DNA of 64,000 nt from Methylobacterium sp. FF17 (GTDB lineage: Bacteria; Pseudomonadota; Alphaproteobacteria; Rhizobiales; Beijerinckiaceae): contig NZ_CP107532.1 of the NCBI RefSeq assembly GCF_025813715.1, forward strand, positions 2,666,001-2,730,000. The letters are read 5' to 3'. The position numbers and the translations under genes were made by a program. The notes beneath the pieces were generated by a model that was not told where the DNA came from, did not search any database, and was given only the letters and a program-made list of their open reading frames with translations. Positions 8,704 through 16,547 of this stretch are shown here, in pieces (the first letter of the stretch is position 1; the number at the start of each line of letters is the position of its first letter).

Positions 8704-9111
8704 TCAGCGACGACCGAAAACCGCGAGGATCTGATCCCGGCGCAGCCAGGCCAGGGTCGCCGTCAGGGCGAGCAGCACGGCGGCCGGGGCGGCGGGCGTG
8801 GGCAGTGCGGTGAGATGGGCGACGATGGCACCCACCATGGTACAGGCCAGCCAGAGCGCGGCGAACGCGGCGTATCCGGGGACCAGCAGGGCGATGGCCC
8901 CGGCGACCTCCACGAGGCCGGTGACGATACGGAACCACTGACCGACGCCGATGAAGTCGTAGACCTCGACCATCATGGGCACGCCAGCGAGTTTGGCGCC
9001 GCCAGCGGCGAGGAACACCAGTGCAAGCAGCACCTGCAGCGACCAGGCTAGGATGTTGAGCCTGCGCGACGGGGCAGGTGAGATCGCGAGGGTCTGGGAC
9101 ATGATCGACAT
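8704..9111 (-). CDS. DoxX-family membrane protein
   Basis: A 135-residue protein with four predicted membrane segments and the DoxX signature features: an early L-V-F-L-A-A-G-G-A-K-L-A-G segment, G-V-G-Q-W-F-R-I-V-T-G-L-V-E-V-A-G-A, and a P-G-Y-A-A-F-A-A-L-W-L-A segment. DoxX-like proteins are small inner-membrane proteins linked to redox or stress functions, usually without a known activity. An alternative ATG lies nine bases downstream at 9102. The gene is divergent from a LysR regulator that may control it and the luciferase-like gene. Confidence 0.85.
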   Translation of the reverse strand: MSIMSQTLAISPAPSRRLNILAWSLQVLLALVFLAAGGAKLAGVPMMVEVYDFIGVGQWFRIVTGLVEVAGAIALLVPGYAAFAALWLACTMVGAIVAHLTALPTPAAPAAVLLALTATLAWLRRDQILAVFGRR

Positions 9112-9226
9112 CCGGTTCTAGGTGGCCGACCGCGGATGCGGCTTGGCTGTGAACCCAGATCTAGGTTCCTTCCTTCTCTCATCGAAGTCTATATATTTCG
9201 ATGCGTCCCATCACCCAGGCATATGG

Positions 9227-10129
9227 ATGCTCGATCAACTCACTCTCGATCAGTTACGCACCTTCGTCGCCGCCGTGGACACCGGCAGCTTCTCGGCGGC
9301 GGGACGCAAGCTCGGGCGCGCGCAGTCCCTCGTCAGCCAATCCATGGCCAACCTTGAGGCACAGTCCCGAATCAAGCTGTTCGACCGCTCCAGCCGGTAT
9401 CCGGTCCTCACCGAGGCCGGCAGCGTGTTGTTGGCTCATGCCCGTGCGACCGTGGCCGCCGCCGAGACCTTCAAGGCGCACGCGCGGGACCTCGCCGGCG
9501 GCTTGGAGCCGGAGGTCAGCTTCGTGCTCGACGTCCTGTTCCCGATCCAGGTGCTGACCGCTGCCGTTGTCGCGTTCCAACCGGCATTTCCGACGACATC
9601 CCTGCGCGTCCAGGTCGAGACCCTGGGCGCGGTGATCGCGCCCGTTCTCGACGGACGCTGCGCCTTCGCGGTCGCCGGCGCCACGCCCCTGCTGCCGCCC
9701 GAGCTCGCACGTGAGCCATTGTGTCAGATCGAGTTGGTGATGGTCGCGTCGCCTGCACATCCGCTGGCCCACCGGACCGGGACGATCCCCACGGCGGACT
9801 TGGCCGAGCACGTCCAGCTGGTTCTGACCGACCGGAGCGAGTTGACCAAGGGGCGCGAGTTCGGCGTGTTCTCGCCGAGGATCTGGCGGCTGGCTGATCT
9901 CGGAGCCAAGCATGCCTTCCTGCGCTCGGGCCTTGGTTGGGGTGGGATGCCGCTGGACGTCGTCGCGGATGACCTCGCCAGCGGCCAACTCGTGCGGCTG
10001 GACATTGCCGCCCTGCCAAAGGGCGGCCTGTTTCTGCCGATGTGGGCGGTCTATCCGATCGAGCGCGCACCTGGTCCGGCGGGCCGGTGGCTCATCACAC
10101 AGCTTCGGCGCACCGATACCGCCCGCTGA
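9227..10129 (+). CDS. LysR-family transcriptional regulator
   Basis: A 300-residue LysR protein. The HTH is at the N-terminus (LDQLRTFVAAVDTGSFSAAG, then R-A-Q-S-L-V-S-Q-S-M-A-N-L-E), followed by F-D-R-S-S-R-Y-P-V-L-T-E-A-G and an effector-binding domain. ATG 9227 is preferred because it gives the usual three or four residues before the HTH; the open frame extends to 9122 without family sequence. It is divergent from the doxX/luciferase-like genes and probably regulates them. The effector is unknown. Confidence 0.88.
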   Translation: MLDQLTLDQLRTFVAAVDTGSFSAAGRKLGRAQSLVSQSMANLEAQSRIKLFDRSSRYPVLTEAGSVLLAHARATVAAAETFKAHARDLAGGLEPEVSFVLDVLFPIQVLTAAVVAFQPAFPTTSLRVQVETLGAVIAPVLDGRCAFAVAGATPLLPPELAREPLCQIELVMVASPAHPLAHRTGTIPTADLAEHVQLVLTDRSELTKGREFGVFSPRIWRLADLGAKHAFLRSGLGWGGMPLDVVADDLASGQLVRLDIAALPKGGLFLPMWAVYPIERAPGPAGRWLITQLRRTDTAR

Positions 10130-10201
10130 CATCAAGCTCTTGGGACACGAACGCTCCCCCGATCATCGAGCTGAGAACGTCCGTTTCCGGAGACGACGGA
10201 A

Positions 10202-10660
10202 TTGAGATCCAGCGGCATAGATGGCTCGGACGCAGCAGAGCTGAATTTTAAGCCTGGCAGCTCCGTGGCACACATCGCGAATGTCGAACCCGTGATGCGC
10301 AGGCTACGTTGGCGGCACTCTCTTGGCGAAGGCCCGGAGCGCGAAGCGAGCCGGCAGCCAGCCGACGACAAGGACCGCCTCGCCATCGCGACAGTCGAGG
10401 CCATGCCCGATCGCAAGGGGCGGTTGGACAGGGAGGTCCTCGTCGTCGAGGTCCCGTCCGGATATCGCGGCGCAAAGAAGGGCGTGCCCGATGCCGAGAC
10501 CGGCGCGCTCTAGGGCGGCATCGCCCGATACGAGGAAATCCGGACCCGGTATGGGCCCCACGCCACCGACCACATGGAAGGCGCCCGGAAGGCGATGGGC
10601 AGGACAGAAGGTCCGGAAGGCTGCTTGAGCCACGGCCAAACTCTGGTCCGGACAAGCACA
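10202..10660 (+). pseudogene. Possible amber-interrupted remnant ORF of unknown family
   Basis: An open frame from 10202 stops at TAG 10511-10513, but the same frame continues afterwards with protein-like sequence (GGIARYEEIRTRYGPHATDH) for about another 50 codons. No good start codon or ribosome site is visible and I do not recognise the family. It could be a decayed gene next to the tRNA scar at 10741, or chance. No other candidate gene is convincing in the 610 bases between the LysR gene and the scar. Confidence 0.25.
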
Positions 10661-10740
10661 TAGGCCCGACCAATCTTTCGTCGAACCTTTGATCAGGAAT
10701 TGCTCTCTGAGCCGGGAAGACCATTTCCCTTAGGGAAAGC

Positions 10741-10790
10741 TGGTCGGAGTGGCAGGATTTGAACCTGCGACCCCCACGTCCCGAACGTGG
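10741..10790 (-). tRNA. 3' half of tRNA-Pro(CGG), truncated: attachment-site scar
   Basis: Read on the minus strand, this stretch has an anticodon stem-loop (CCACG / TTCGGGA / CGTGG, anticodon CGG), a variable region, a T arm with GCAGG / TTCAAAT / CCTGC, the acceptor strand CACTCCG, discriminator A and encoded CCA. The 5' half is missing: the DNA beyond 10790 has neither a D arm nor the CGGAGTG strand needed to pair with the acceptor. Integrases commonly use tRNA 3' ends as attachment sites and duplicate them, so this is probably attL or attR with the element lying to the right. It is not a functional tRNA. Confidence 0.75.
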
Positions 10791-11018
10791 GTACGTTCGG
10801 TGTCCGTCCCCGCGGGGGTTTCGGTTTCCCCTCTACACCGCGACTGGTTTCGCATTCGTTCATTCACGTTCATGCGCCGCAATCCGTGGCCGTCGGGACC
10901 AAACCTGTGGCCGACATGTGGCCCGAGAACGTTTGTGGACCGCCGCCGTGACAGTGCCAAGGCCCCTCCGCACCCGCCCGGGCTTGCCCTTGGGCTCCGA
11001 CGGCGCGAGGTTCGGTGC

Positions 11019-11474
11019 ATGCCTGATCGTCCCGGCCGCCCCGGTGAACGCGTTGCCGACCTCTACCCCATCGAGGACGGCCCCGGATCCGGGCGCCTCG
11101 TCGAGCTCACCGTGCGCGTGCTCGTGGGGACCGAGCGGTCGACCGTCATCGTGGCCGACCCGGTGACGGGGAGGGCCCTTGCCCACCAGGTCGTCCCGCA
11201 CGGGGCGGAGGCTGACACGGCGGCCGCCGCGGTTGCGTCCCTAGTGGAGGACAGGATCGCAGGGGGAGCGCCGAGATGGCTGATACGACCGAAGCCCGCC
11301 CGTCCCGAGAGGAGCGCCTCGCGCGGCTGTCCCCCGAGGACCGCGCCGCCGTCGAGGTCTGGAGCCTCGGCCGCCGGGCACGGGACCTGGCCGCCGCCGG
11401 GGATCCGGACGCGCCCGCGGCGGAGGCGGCCTTCTGGGAGGCGGAGGCCGCCGCGATCGAGGCCGAGATCCTGA
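11019..11474 (+). CDS. Small hypothetical protein (doubtful)
   Basis: An open frame from ATG 11019 whose first 80 codons look protein-like (LVELTVRVLVGTERSTVIVA). The last third is arginine/proline-rich and overlaps the next gene by about 200 bases in another frame, so that part is probably a shadow. There may be a frameshift or a different true end near 11275, where an ATG directly follows. No family is recognised. It is the first frame after the tRNA scar, where an integrase might be expected, but nothing integrase-like is seen. Confidence 0.3.
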   Translation: MPDRPGRPGERVADLYPIEDGPGSGRLVELTVRVLVGTERSTVIVADPVTGRALAHQVVPHGAEADTAAAAVASLVEDRIAGGAPRWLIRPKPARPERSASRGCPPRTAPPSRSGASAAGHGTWPPPGIRTRPRRRRPSGRRRPPRSRPRS

Positions 11475-11818
11475 TGCGGCGGGTCAACGTCGAGGACCTG
11501 AAGGCCCGGTACCCGGTGCTCGCCCGGGACGCCGAGGTCACCGTCGGCGTGGGCTGGCAGCCGATCCTGGAAGCCCTGTTCGATCGGCTCGCCGGCATGA
11601 GCGTCGTCGTCCCCCTCGTCCGGGAGAAGTTCGGCGGGCTCGACGCCAAGTTCTACCCGGTCGGTGCCTGGGTCCATGCGGAGTTCGACGCCATGGACGG
11701 GATCAAGGAACCGGTTAGGGAGGCGGCGCTTCGGACCTGCGAGGCCTGCGGGGCGCCGGGCACCATGCGGCGGGACGGCCGGTGGCGGACCCGGTGCGAT
11801 CGGCATGCCGCCATGTGA
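11276..11818 (+). CDS. Hypothetical protein with C-terminal zinc-knuckle (phage/mobile-element family)
   Basis: A 180-residue protein with a helical, glutamate/alanine-rich first half. Its conserved C-terminal module has V-R-E-K-F-G-G-L, an aromatic strand, then C-x2-C-G-x-P-G ... C-x2-H (CEACGAPGTMRR ... RCDRH). That module is common in phage and mobile-element hypothetical proteins and probably binds a zinc ion. A second copy of the module is in the protein at 58821-59432. AGGGGGAGCG precedes the ATG. Function is unknown. Confidence 0.65.
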   Translation: MADTTEARPSREERLARLSPEDRAAVEVWSLGRRARDLAAAGDPDAPAAEAAFWEAEAAAIEAEILMRRVNVEDLKARYPVLARDAEVTVGVGWQPILEALFDRLAGMSVVVPLVREKFGGLDAKFYPVGAWVHAEFDAMDGIKEPVREAALRTCEACGAPGTMRRDGRWRTRCDRHAAM

Positions 11819-11862
11819 AACCAGATTAAGACGGATCGCCGTTTCTGTCTTAATCCGGTTTC
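11817..11862 (+). terminator. Long inverted repeat overlapping a stop codon
   Basis: A 16-bp arm (11817-11832, starting GAAACC) faces a 16-bp arm (11847-11862, ending GGTTTC) with one mismatch and a 14-base loop. It begins inside the stop codon of the preceding gene. It is probably a transcription terminator or mRNA-stabilising hairpin. The 170 bases beyond it, up to umuC, hold no gene. Confidence 0.55.
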
Positions 11863-12031
11863 AAATGGGAGAGCCCCTCCGGCCTACTGTTGCTGGGCTA
11901 CCCAAAGGTTGTCAGTGGGACGGGGGTATCTGACAGCGCTGAAGGCATTTGATGGCAGTTCCCTGTCAAATCAGGCTTTGCAGCGGATATGAGAGCATTG
12001 ACGCGGACGCCTCGACGGCGATGCGGGCGGC

Positions 12032-13321
12032 TCAGGCCGCCGCCACAACCGGAAGCTCTTCGAGCCGGGTCGTGTACCGGGGGGAGCGCATCTCGAACTT
12101 TGTCGACCAGTCCCGCTTGGGCGCAAACCCTGCCGTGCCTGGTACGACCGCTCCCCGTCCGAAGCGGCGATTGCAGGCGTCGAGCGCCTCCATAAGAGCC
12201 GCGCCCATCTCGCGGTCGATCTGTCCTAGGCCGGGCATGGCTCGCTGCGACGAGACGAGAGGCGCCAAGTCGGTCGTCACGACCCCGGCCTTGGAATAGC
12301 GGTACCCGTCCCGCCACGTCTTCCGGACGCCGTGGGTCGCGGCCTTCACGAGCGCGAGCGAGTCGTTGGTCGCTTCCGGCAACGTGACGACGGTCGAGAC
12401 CGAGCGCTGTGGCCGGCCCCGGTCGTGCTCCGAGGTGTGAAAGAAGACCGTGACGTGGTTGGTCGCCAACCCTTCGCGCCGGAGCTTCTCGCCGAGCCTG
12501 GACGCATGCGTCGCCACGGCCTGCTCCATGGTGGCCCGGTCCTCGACCCGTTCCGAGAAGGACCGGGTGACCGCGCAGCCCTTCCGGGTCGCCGCCAACG
12601 TCTCCAGGTCGAGGCAGGCCGTCCCGCGCAGCTCGTGCACAAGGCGCTCGCCCACGACAGTCATGGCCATGCGGGCGGCGCGCGGGTCGAGGTCGCGCAC
12701 GTCCGCGGCGCTGTCGCATCCCAGCGCCTCCAGGCGCCGGGCGTTCGCCGGGCCCACCCCCCAGATGTCGGCCACCGGCACCCGGATGATCCAATGGTCG
12801 TACTGCTCGGGATCGGTCAGGTCGCACACGCCCCCCAGCGCGGGATTTTTTTTCGCGATGTGGTTGGCGAGCTTCGCGAGGGTCTTCGTGGAGCCGATCC
12901 CGACGCAGGTGGGGATCCCCGTCCAGGCCCTGACGGTCTCGCGCATGTCTCGGCAGAGGATCGCCCGCTCGGCAGGGCGCACATCCGAGATGTCCAAAAA
13001 ACTCTCGTCGATGGAGTAGATTTCGATGCGGGGGGAGAACCCCTGGTAGACGGCGTTCACCCGGGCGGACATGTCGCCGTAGAGGGCGTAGTTCGAGGAG
13101 TAGACCCGCACGCCCTTCTGCCGGCACATGTGGCGGATCTTGAACCACGGCTCGCCCATGCCGATGCCGAGCGCCTTGGCCTCGTTGGTCCGGGCGATGG
13201 CGCAGCCGTCGTTGTTCGACAGCACGATCACCGGCAGCTTCGCCAGGCGCGCATCGAAGACCCGCTCGCACGAGCAGTAGAAGCTGTTGCCGTCCGAGAG
13301 GGCGTAGGCCCGGGCGCTCAT
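12032..13321 (-). CDS. umuC: DNA polymerase V catalytic subunit UmuC (Y-family)
   Basis: A 429-residue Y-family translesion polymerase. The first catalytic block is ALSDGNSFYCSCERVF with Asp near residue 10, and the second is YSIDESFLD, giving the metal-binding acidic residues. The helix-hairpin-helix part (IWGVGPANARRLEALG) and the little-finger region with the UmuC-type DUF4113 tail, ending W-S-T-K-F-E-M-R-S-P-R-Y-T-T-R, are present. It copies damaged DNA with UmuD' and RecA during SOS. The start overlaps the umuD stop (ATGA), so translation is coupled. Many mobile elements carry umuDC, consistent with the tRNA scar nearby. Confidence 0.95.
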   Translation of the reverse strand: MSARAYALSDGNSFYCSCERVFDARLAKLPVIVLSNNDGCAIARTNEAKALGIGMGEPWFKIRHMCRQKGVRVYSSNYALYGDMSARVNAVYQGFSPRIEIYSIDESFLDISDVRPAERAILCRDMRETVRAWTGIPTCVGIGSTKTLAKLANHIAKKNPALGGVCDLTDPEQYDHWIIRVPVADIWGVGPANARRLEALGCDSAADVRDLDPRAARMAMTVVGERLVHELRGTACLDLETLAATRKGCAVTRSFSERVEDRATMEQAVATHASRLGEKLRREGLATNHVTVFFHTSEHDRGRPQRSVSTVVTLPEATNDSLALVKAATHGVRKTWRDGYRYSKAGVVTTDLAPLVSSQRAMPGLGQIDREMGAALMEALDACNRRFGRGAVVPGTAGFAPKRDWSTKFEMRSPRYTTRLEELPVVAAA

Positions 13322-13746
13322 TCCGAGCGGCGCCTCGGGCTCACCGAGCTGGAGACCACGCCCCAGACCTCGATGACGGCGTCGGGCGAGAGCCGGAACT
13401 CCGGGAAGCGCGGGTTGGCGAAATGCAGGGTCACCCGGGGGCCCTGGCGCTTCCAGACCTTGAAGGAGCGCTCGCCGTCGATGTCGACCACGACGACGTC
13501 GCCGTTGCGCGGGGTCAGCGAGCGGTCGACGACGGCGAGATCCCCGTCGTGCAGGCGGGCCAGCAGCATGCTGTCTCCGGCCACGCGCACCAGGAAGGTC
13601 GCCGGCCGGCTCACGATCAGCAGGCGCTGGAGGTCGATCTCCTCCTCGATGAAATCGTCGGCCGGGCTGGGGAAGCCGGCCCGCACGGGCGTCGCCAGGA
13701 GGGGGACCGGCATGGGGAAGCCGATAACGACGTCGTAGACCTGCAT
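13318..13746 (-). CDS. umuD: UmuD, SOS mutagenesis autoprotease (S24 family)
   Basis: A 142-residue S24 peptidase of normal UmuD length. The catalytic dyad is Ser59 in AGDSM and Lys96 in RSFKVWK. The self-cleavage site is Ala23-Gly24 (VRAGF). After RecA-stimulated cleavage, the UmuD' dimer joins UmuC to form Pol V. ATG 13746 is chosen over an upstream ATG at 13806, because the LexA site lies between the two and the family N-terminus (MQVYDVVIGFP) begins here. Confidence 0.94.
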   Translation of the reverse strand: MQVYDVVIGFPMPVPLLATPVRAGFPSPADDFIEEEIDLQRLLIVSRPATFLVRVAGDSMLLARLHDGDLAVVDRSLTPRNGDVVVVDIDGERSFKVWKRQGPRVTLHFANPRFPEFRLSPDAVIEVWGVVSSSVSPRRRSE

Positions 13747-13769
13747 GCCCGCGCTCCGCGAATCCTTCG

Positions 13770-13784
13770 GAACAAAAGCAGAAC
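13770..13784 (-). promoter_or_regulatory. LexA (SOS) box of umuDC
   Basis: On the plus strand GAAC-AAAAGCA-GAAC, which reads GTTC-N7-GTTC on the coding strand. This is an exact match to the alphaproteobacterial LexA operator. It ends 24 bases upstream of the umuD ATG, where it would cover the promoter, so the operon should be induced by DNA damage. Confidence 0.85.
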
Positions 13785-14056
13785 ACATTGGCCGGGTTCC
13801 GCACAAGCGGCCACGCTTGCGGCGACGGAAATAGGGGGCAACCTATGGACGGACCCTGGAACGGTCTACGTCACCCGGAGGGAGCCGTGCGCGTGTCCCG
13901 TGATACGGACCCACCCCGCACGCAGGCAGGCTCGGCGCCGCTCCATCGTGTCAAAGAAGACACACGAAGCGGGCGACGACCCGGGACGTACCGGTACGCT
14001 TAACCTAAGCGCCAACCCGCACGTCGAGCGCGCTGGCTGAAGCTTTCCAACGGGGG

Positions 14057-14072
14057 TATGCTAATCAGCGTA
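14057..14072 (+). promoter_or_regulatory. Operator 1 for the XRE repressor (CapH-type site)
   Basis: TATGCTAATCAGCGTA, an imperfect palindrome ending 25 bases before the repressor ATG. It matches operator 2 (15189-15204, opposite orientation) at 15 of 16 positions. The site would cover the promoter or start region, consistent with autoregulation. An ATG inside it, at 14058, is therefore unlikely to be the start codon. The 310 bases between umuD and this gene hold no other supported gene. Confidence 0.75.
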
Positions 14073-14096
14073 TTCGTGAACGGCAAGGCATCATCC

Positions 14097-14414
14097 ATGA
14101 CCCCGGCGACCTTCGGGTCTTACATCGTCAGCCAACGCAAGGCGAAGGGCATAAGCCAGAAGGACCTTGCGGCCCGCATCGCGCGGGAGGAGGACGGCAA
14201 GCCCATTTCCGCGCAATACCTGAACGACATCGAGCGGGATCGCCGCAATCCCACTTCCGACCACATCATCACCCAGTTCGCGACCGCGCTGGACGTCTCG
14301 CCGGAGTACCTTTTCTATCTGGCCGGAACCCTGCCGAAGTATGCGCGCGATGCGGGCGTCAGTCCCGAGACGGCCACCCAGATCATCAGCGCGTTCAGGA
14401 AAAGCGGCGGGTAG
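14097..14414 (+). CDS. XRE-family repressor of the CBASS operon (CapH-like)
   Basis: A 105-residue helix-turn-helix protein: F-G-S-Y-I-V-S-Q-R-K-A-K-G-I-S-Q-K-D-L-A-A-R-I, then S-A-Q-Y-L-N-D-I-E-R-D-R-R-N-P recognition sequence and a short C-terminal tail. It is followed after ten bases by an ImmA/IrrE protease and then by CBASS genes. In described CBASS loci the pair CapH (HTH) and CapP (ImmA/IrrE) controls expression: the protease cleaves the repressor upon DNA damage. The paired operators support the same role here. An alternative start at 14058 lies inside the operator. Confidence 0.85.
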   Translation: MTPATFGSYIVSQRKAKGISQKDLAARIAREEDGKPISAQYLNDIERDRRNPTSDHIITQFATALDVSPEYLFYLAGTLPKYARDAGVSPETATQIISAFRKSGG

Positions 14415-14424
14415 GGGAGCGGCC

Positions 14425-15141
14425 ATGGTGATGATGGTGCCGGACGAGACGAGGCGGTTCCGCAGGCGGCCGCACTTCAGGCAGGAGGAGATCGATCGCG
14501 AATGCGAGACGCTCGTGGCCGGTTTCCTCATGCGCCACAGGGGCAAGGTCGAGTACCCGATCTCGACCGATGACCTGACCGTGCTCATCGAGCAGCATGT
14601 CGACGTGTTGGACGTCTACGCCGACCTCACGCCGGACGGACACGACGTCGAGGGGGTGACCCGCTTCAAGAGCGGCGCGATCCCCGACATCGAGATCTCC
14701 AAGCCCCTGTCGACCGATACCCGCCGCGAGAACCGGTACAGGACGACGCTGGCGCACGAGCTTGGGCATGTCCGTCTCCACGACGGGCTTTTCCAGGCGG
14801 CCTTCACTCCCGGCGACATGTTCGAACATGCCCGCGAGCATCGCCTGGTCTGCAAGCGCGATACGATGCTCGATGCGCCGAAAGGCGACTGGCTCGAATG
14901 GCAGGCCTGCTACGCCTCGGGCAGCTACCTCATGCCCGTCGGCGCGATCCGGGGCCTGCTCGCACCCATCCTCGCCGCCCAGGACGCCCTGGCGCCGTAC
15001 CAGGTCGGCGAGGGCGTATCCGATGCGATGATCGAGGCGCTGCGGGCTCGTTTCCAGGTCTCAAGGGACGCGGCACGCGTGCGCCTCCTGAAGCTGAACT
15101 ACATCAGTTCCACGCCCAGGGTCCCGACGCTTTTCGGCTGA
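14425..15141 (+). CDS. ImmA/IrrE-family metallopeptidase (CapP-like)
   Basis: A 238-residue protease with the zinc motif HELGH at residues 111-115 (LAHELGHVRLH) and the later EWQACYASGSYLMP segment that supplies the third ligand helix of ImmA/IrrE enzymes. It lies ten bases after the XRE gene. ImmA/IrrE proteases cleave partner HTH repressors, and in CBASS the CapP protease responds to DNA damage signals. It probably cleaves the neighbouring XRE repressor and so releases the CD-NTase operon. The cysteines near the active region could form a regulatory switch as proposed for CapP, but that is inference. Confidence 0.88.
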   Translation: MVMMVPDETRRFRRRPHFRQEEIDRECETLVAGFLMRHRGKVEYPISTDDLTVLIEQHVDVLDVYADLTPDGHDVEGVTRFKSGAIPDIEISKPLSTDTRRENRYRTTLAHELGHVRLHDGLFQAAFTPGDMFEHAREHRLVCKRDTMLDAPKGDWLEWQACYASGSYLMPVGAIRGLLAPILAAQDALAPYQVGEGVSDAMIEALRARFQVSRDAARVRLLKLNYISSTPRVPTLFG

Positions 15142-15188
15142 CCCCGTTCGTTCGAACGGGGCTGTTGACTCCTTCCTCAGACCCGAAC

Positions 15189-15204
15189 TACGCTGATCAG
15201 CATA
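15189..15204 (-). promoter_or_regulatory. Operator 2 for the XRE repressor, upstream of the CBASS operon
   Basis: TACGCTGATCAGCATA on the plus strand, with a perfect 10-bp palindromic core GCTGATCAGC (15192-15201). Its reverse complement differs from operator 1 by one base. It ends 87 bases before the CD-NTase ATG at 15291, in the right place to block the promoter. Confidence 0.75.
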
Positions 15205-15290
15205 TCGGCGATTCGGCATAGCGAGATGCGGTCGTTGGAGCGGCGCGCCCCGATAGCGGCGGGCCTGGCCCCTCGTACCGAAAGAACGAC

Positions 15291-16547
15291 ATGAACCGCA
15301 TGACGCCGAACTTCGAGACCGATCCCCTTGCGGAACCGCTCGATGCCCTCCTCATCGATATCGCCGTGCGCGTGCAGCTTCCGCCGGGATTGCACGAAAA
15401 GGCGTGCGGACGCGGCGAATCGGTCTGCAAGCACATGGAACGCGACGGGAGCTCCCTGAAGGACCGGGTCCGGCGCTTCTATCCGCAGGGGTCGATGGCC
15501 ATCGACGCCACCATCTCCACGCGAGGGACGGACGAGGAGTACGACCTCGACTACGTCGCGGAACTCGACGTCCACCACGAGGCTCCCCCCGGGGCGGTCC
15601 TCGACCTCGTCCACGCGGCCCTGCGCGACTACCCGACCTCCAAACCGGTCGAGCGTCAGACCCGGTGCGTCACGGTCTTCTTCGCCGACGGCATGCACGT
15701 CGACGTCACCCCATCCTCGCTCCTGCCGCATGGGGCGGAACGGGAAAGCCACATTTTCCATAGCAGTCCCGACAGGCCCTCGCACGAAGGGCGGCACGTG
15801 CCGATGAACGCCTACGGGTTCGGCGGCTGGTACAACCAGCTCACGCCCGTCGAACGTCGCTTCGCCGATGCCGTCAACCGGCGGATCTACGAGGCCGCCG
15901 GCATCGAGATCCGTGCCGACGCCCAGTTCGACGAGGTCCCAGGCCAAGTGCCGCTGATCGTCAAAAGCGTGACCACCGTCGCGCTCCAGTTGCTCAAGAG
16001 GCATCGCAACGTAATCTACGCGGGCTTCGAGGGCCGCATCCCGCCGTCGGTGATGCTGAGCTGCATCGCCGGCCATTCGGCGAGCCCCGGCACACCGCTT
16101 TCCGACATAGTGATCCGGCTGTGCCGCACGATCGCGCGGATGATCCACGCCGCCTCGGCCAGGCGGGAGAAGGTCTCGGTCGTGAACCCCGTCTATGCCG
16201 ACGACCGGTTCACCGATCGCTGGCCCGAGAACCTCGGGCAGCAGGACGGATACGCCGCACATCTCACCAGGCTCGCCGACGGTCTGGAAGCCATCCGCCG
16301 GGGGGCCTCCCTGGAGGATGCGCAGGATTGGCTGCGCCTTCAATTCGGGGACTCCGTCGTCTCCCGATCGATGAAGGCGTTCAACCTGCGGCTCGGCAGC
16401 GGCATCCGCCACTCCGCGCAGGCCTACACGCCCCGCGGCGCCCTCTACGTGCCGAGCGCACCCCGCATCATCGGAGCCGGGGCGGCTTCCGCTTCGATGC
16501 CGGCCGCGGCGCGCGCCCATACCTTCATGGGGGACCTCCGGCGGTGA
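15291..16547 (+). CDS. CBASS CD-NTase (cGAS/DncV-like cyclic oligonucleotide synthase)
   Basis: A 418-residue nucleotidyltransferase. The G-S motif is at residues 67-68 (YPQGSMAID), the catalytic acidic pair is Asp85 and Asp87 (EYDLDYVAEL), and the third acidic residue is Asp138 (MHVDVTPS). The helical half includes V-A-L-Q-L-L-K-R-H-R, usual for CD-NTases. It would make a cyclic di- or trinucleotide second messenger on phage infection and activate the phospholipase encoded downstream. The clade and nucleotide product cannot be assigned by eye. The C-terminus ends ...MGDLRR and not in the Gly or Ala often seen on conjugated CD-NTases. The stop overlaps the next start (GTGA). Confidence 0.88.
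   Translation: MNRMTPNFETDPLAEPLDALLIDIAVRVQLPPGLHEKACGRGESVCKHMERDGSSLKDRVRRFYPQGSMAIDATISTRGTDEEYDLDYVAELDVHHEAPPGAVLDLVHAALRDYPTSKPVERQTRCVTVFFADGMHVDVTPSSLLPHGAERESHIFHSSPDRPSHEGRHVPMNAYGFGGWYNQLTPVERRFADAVNRRIYEAAGIEIRADAQFDEVPGQVPLIVKSVTTVALQLLKRHRNVIYAGFEGRIPPSVMLSCIAGHSASPGTPLSDIVIRLCRTIARMIHAASARREKVSVVNPVYADDRFTDRWPENLGQQDGYAAHLTRLADGLEAIRRGASLEDAQDWLRLQFGDSVVSRSMKAFNLRLGSGIRHSAQAYTPRGALYVPSAPRIIGAGAASASMPAAARAHTFMGDLRR

Noticed and set aside
10741..10860. A complete or intron-containing tRNA-Pro
   Set aside because: No D arm and no strand complementary to the acceptor CACTCCG can be found in the DNA following the anticodon stem.
10791..12031. A tyrosine recombinase next to the tRNA scar
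   Set aside because: None of the frames here shows the R-H-R-Y pattern or any integrase-like sequence; only small hypothetical frames are present.
12332..13738. A 468-codon plus-strand frame across umuDC
   Set aside because: Antisense to umuC and umuD, whose catalytic motifs are all present.
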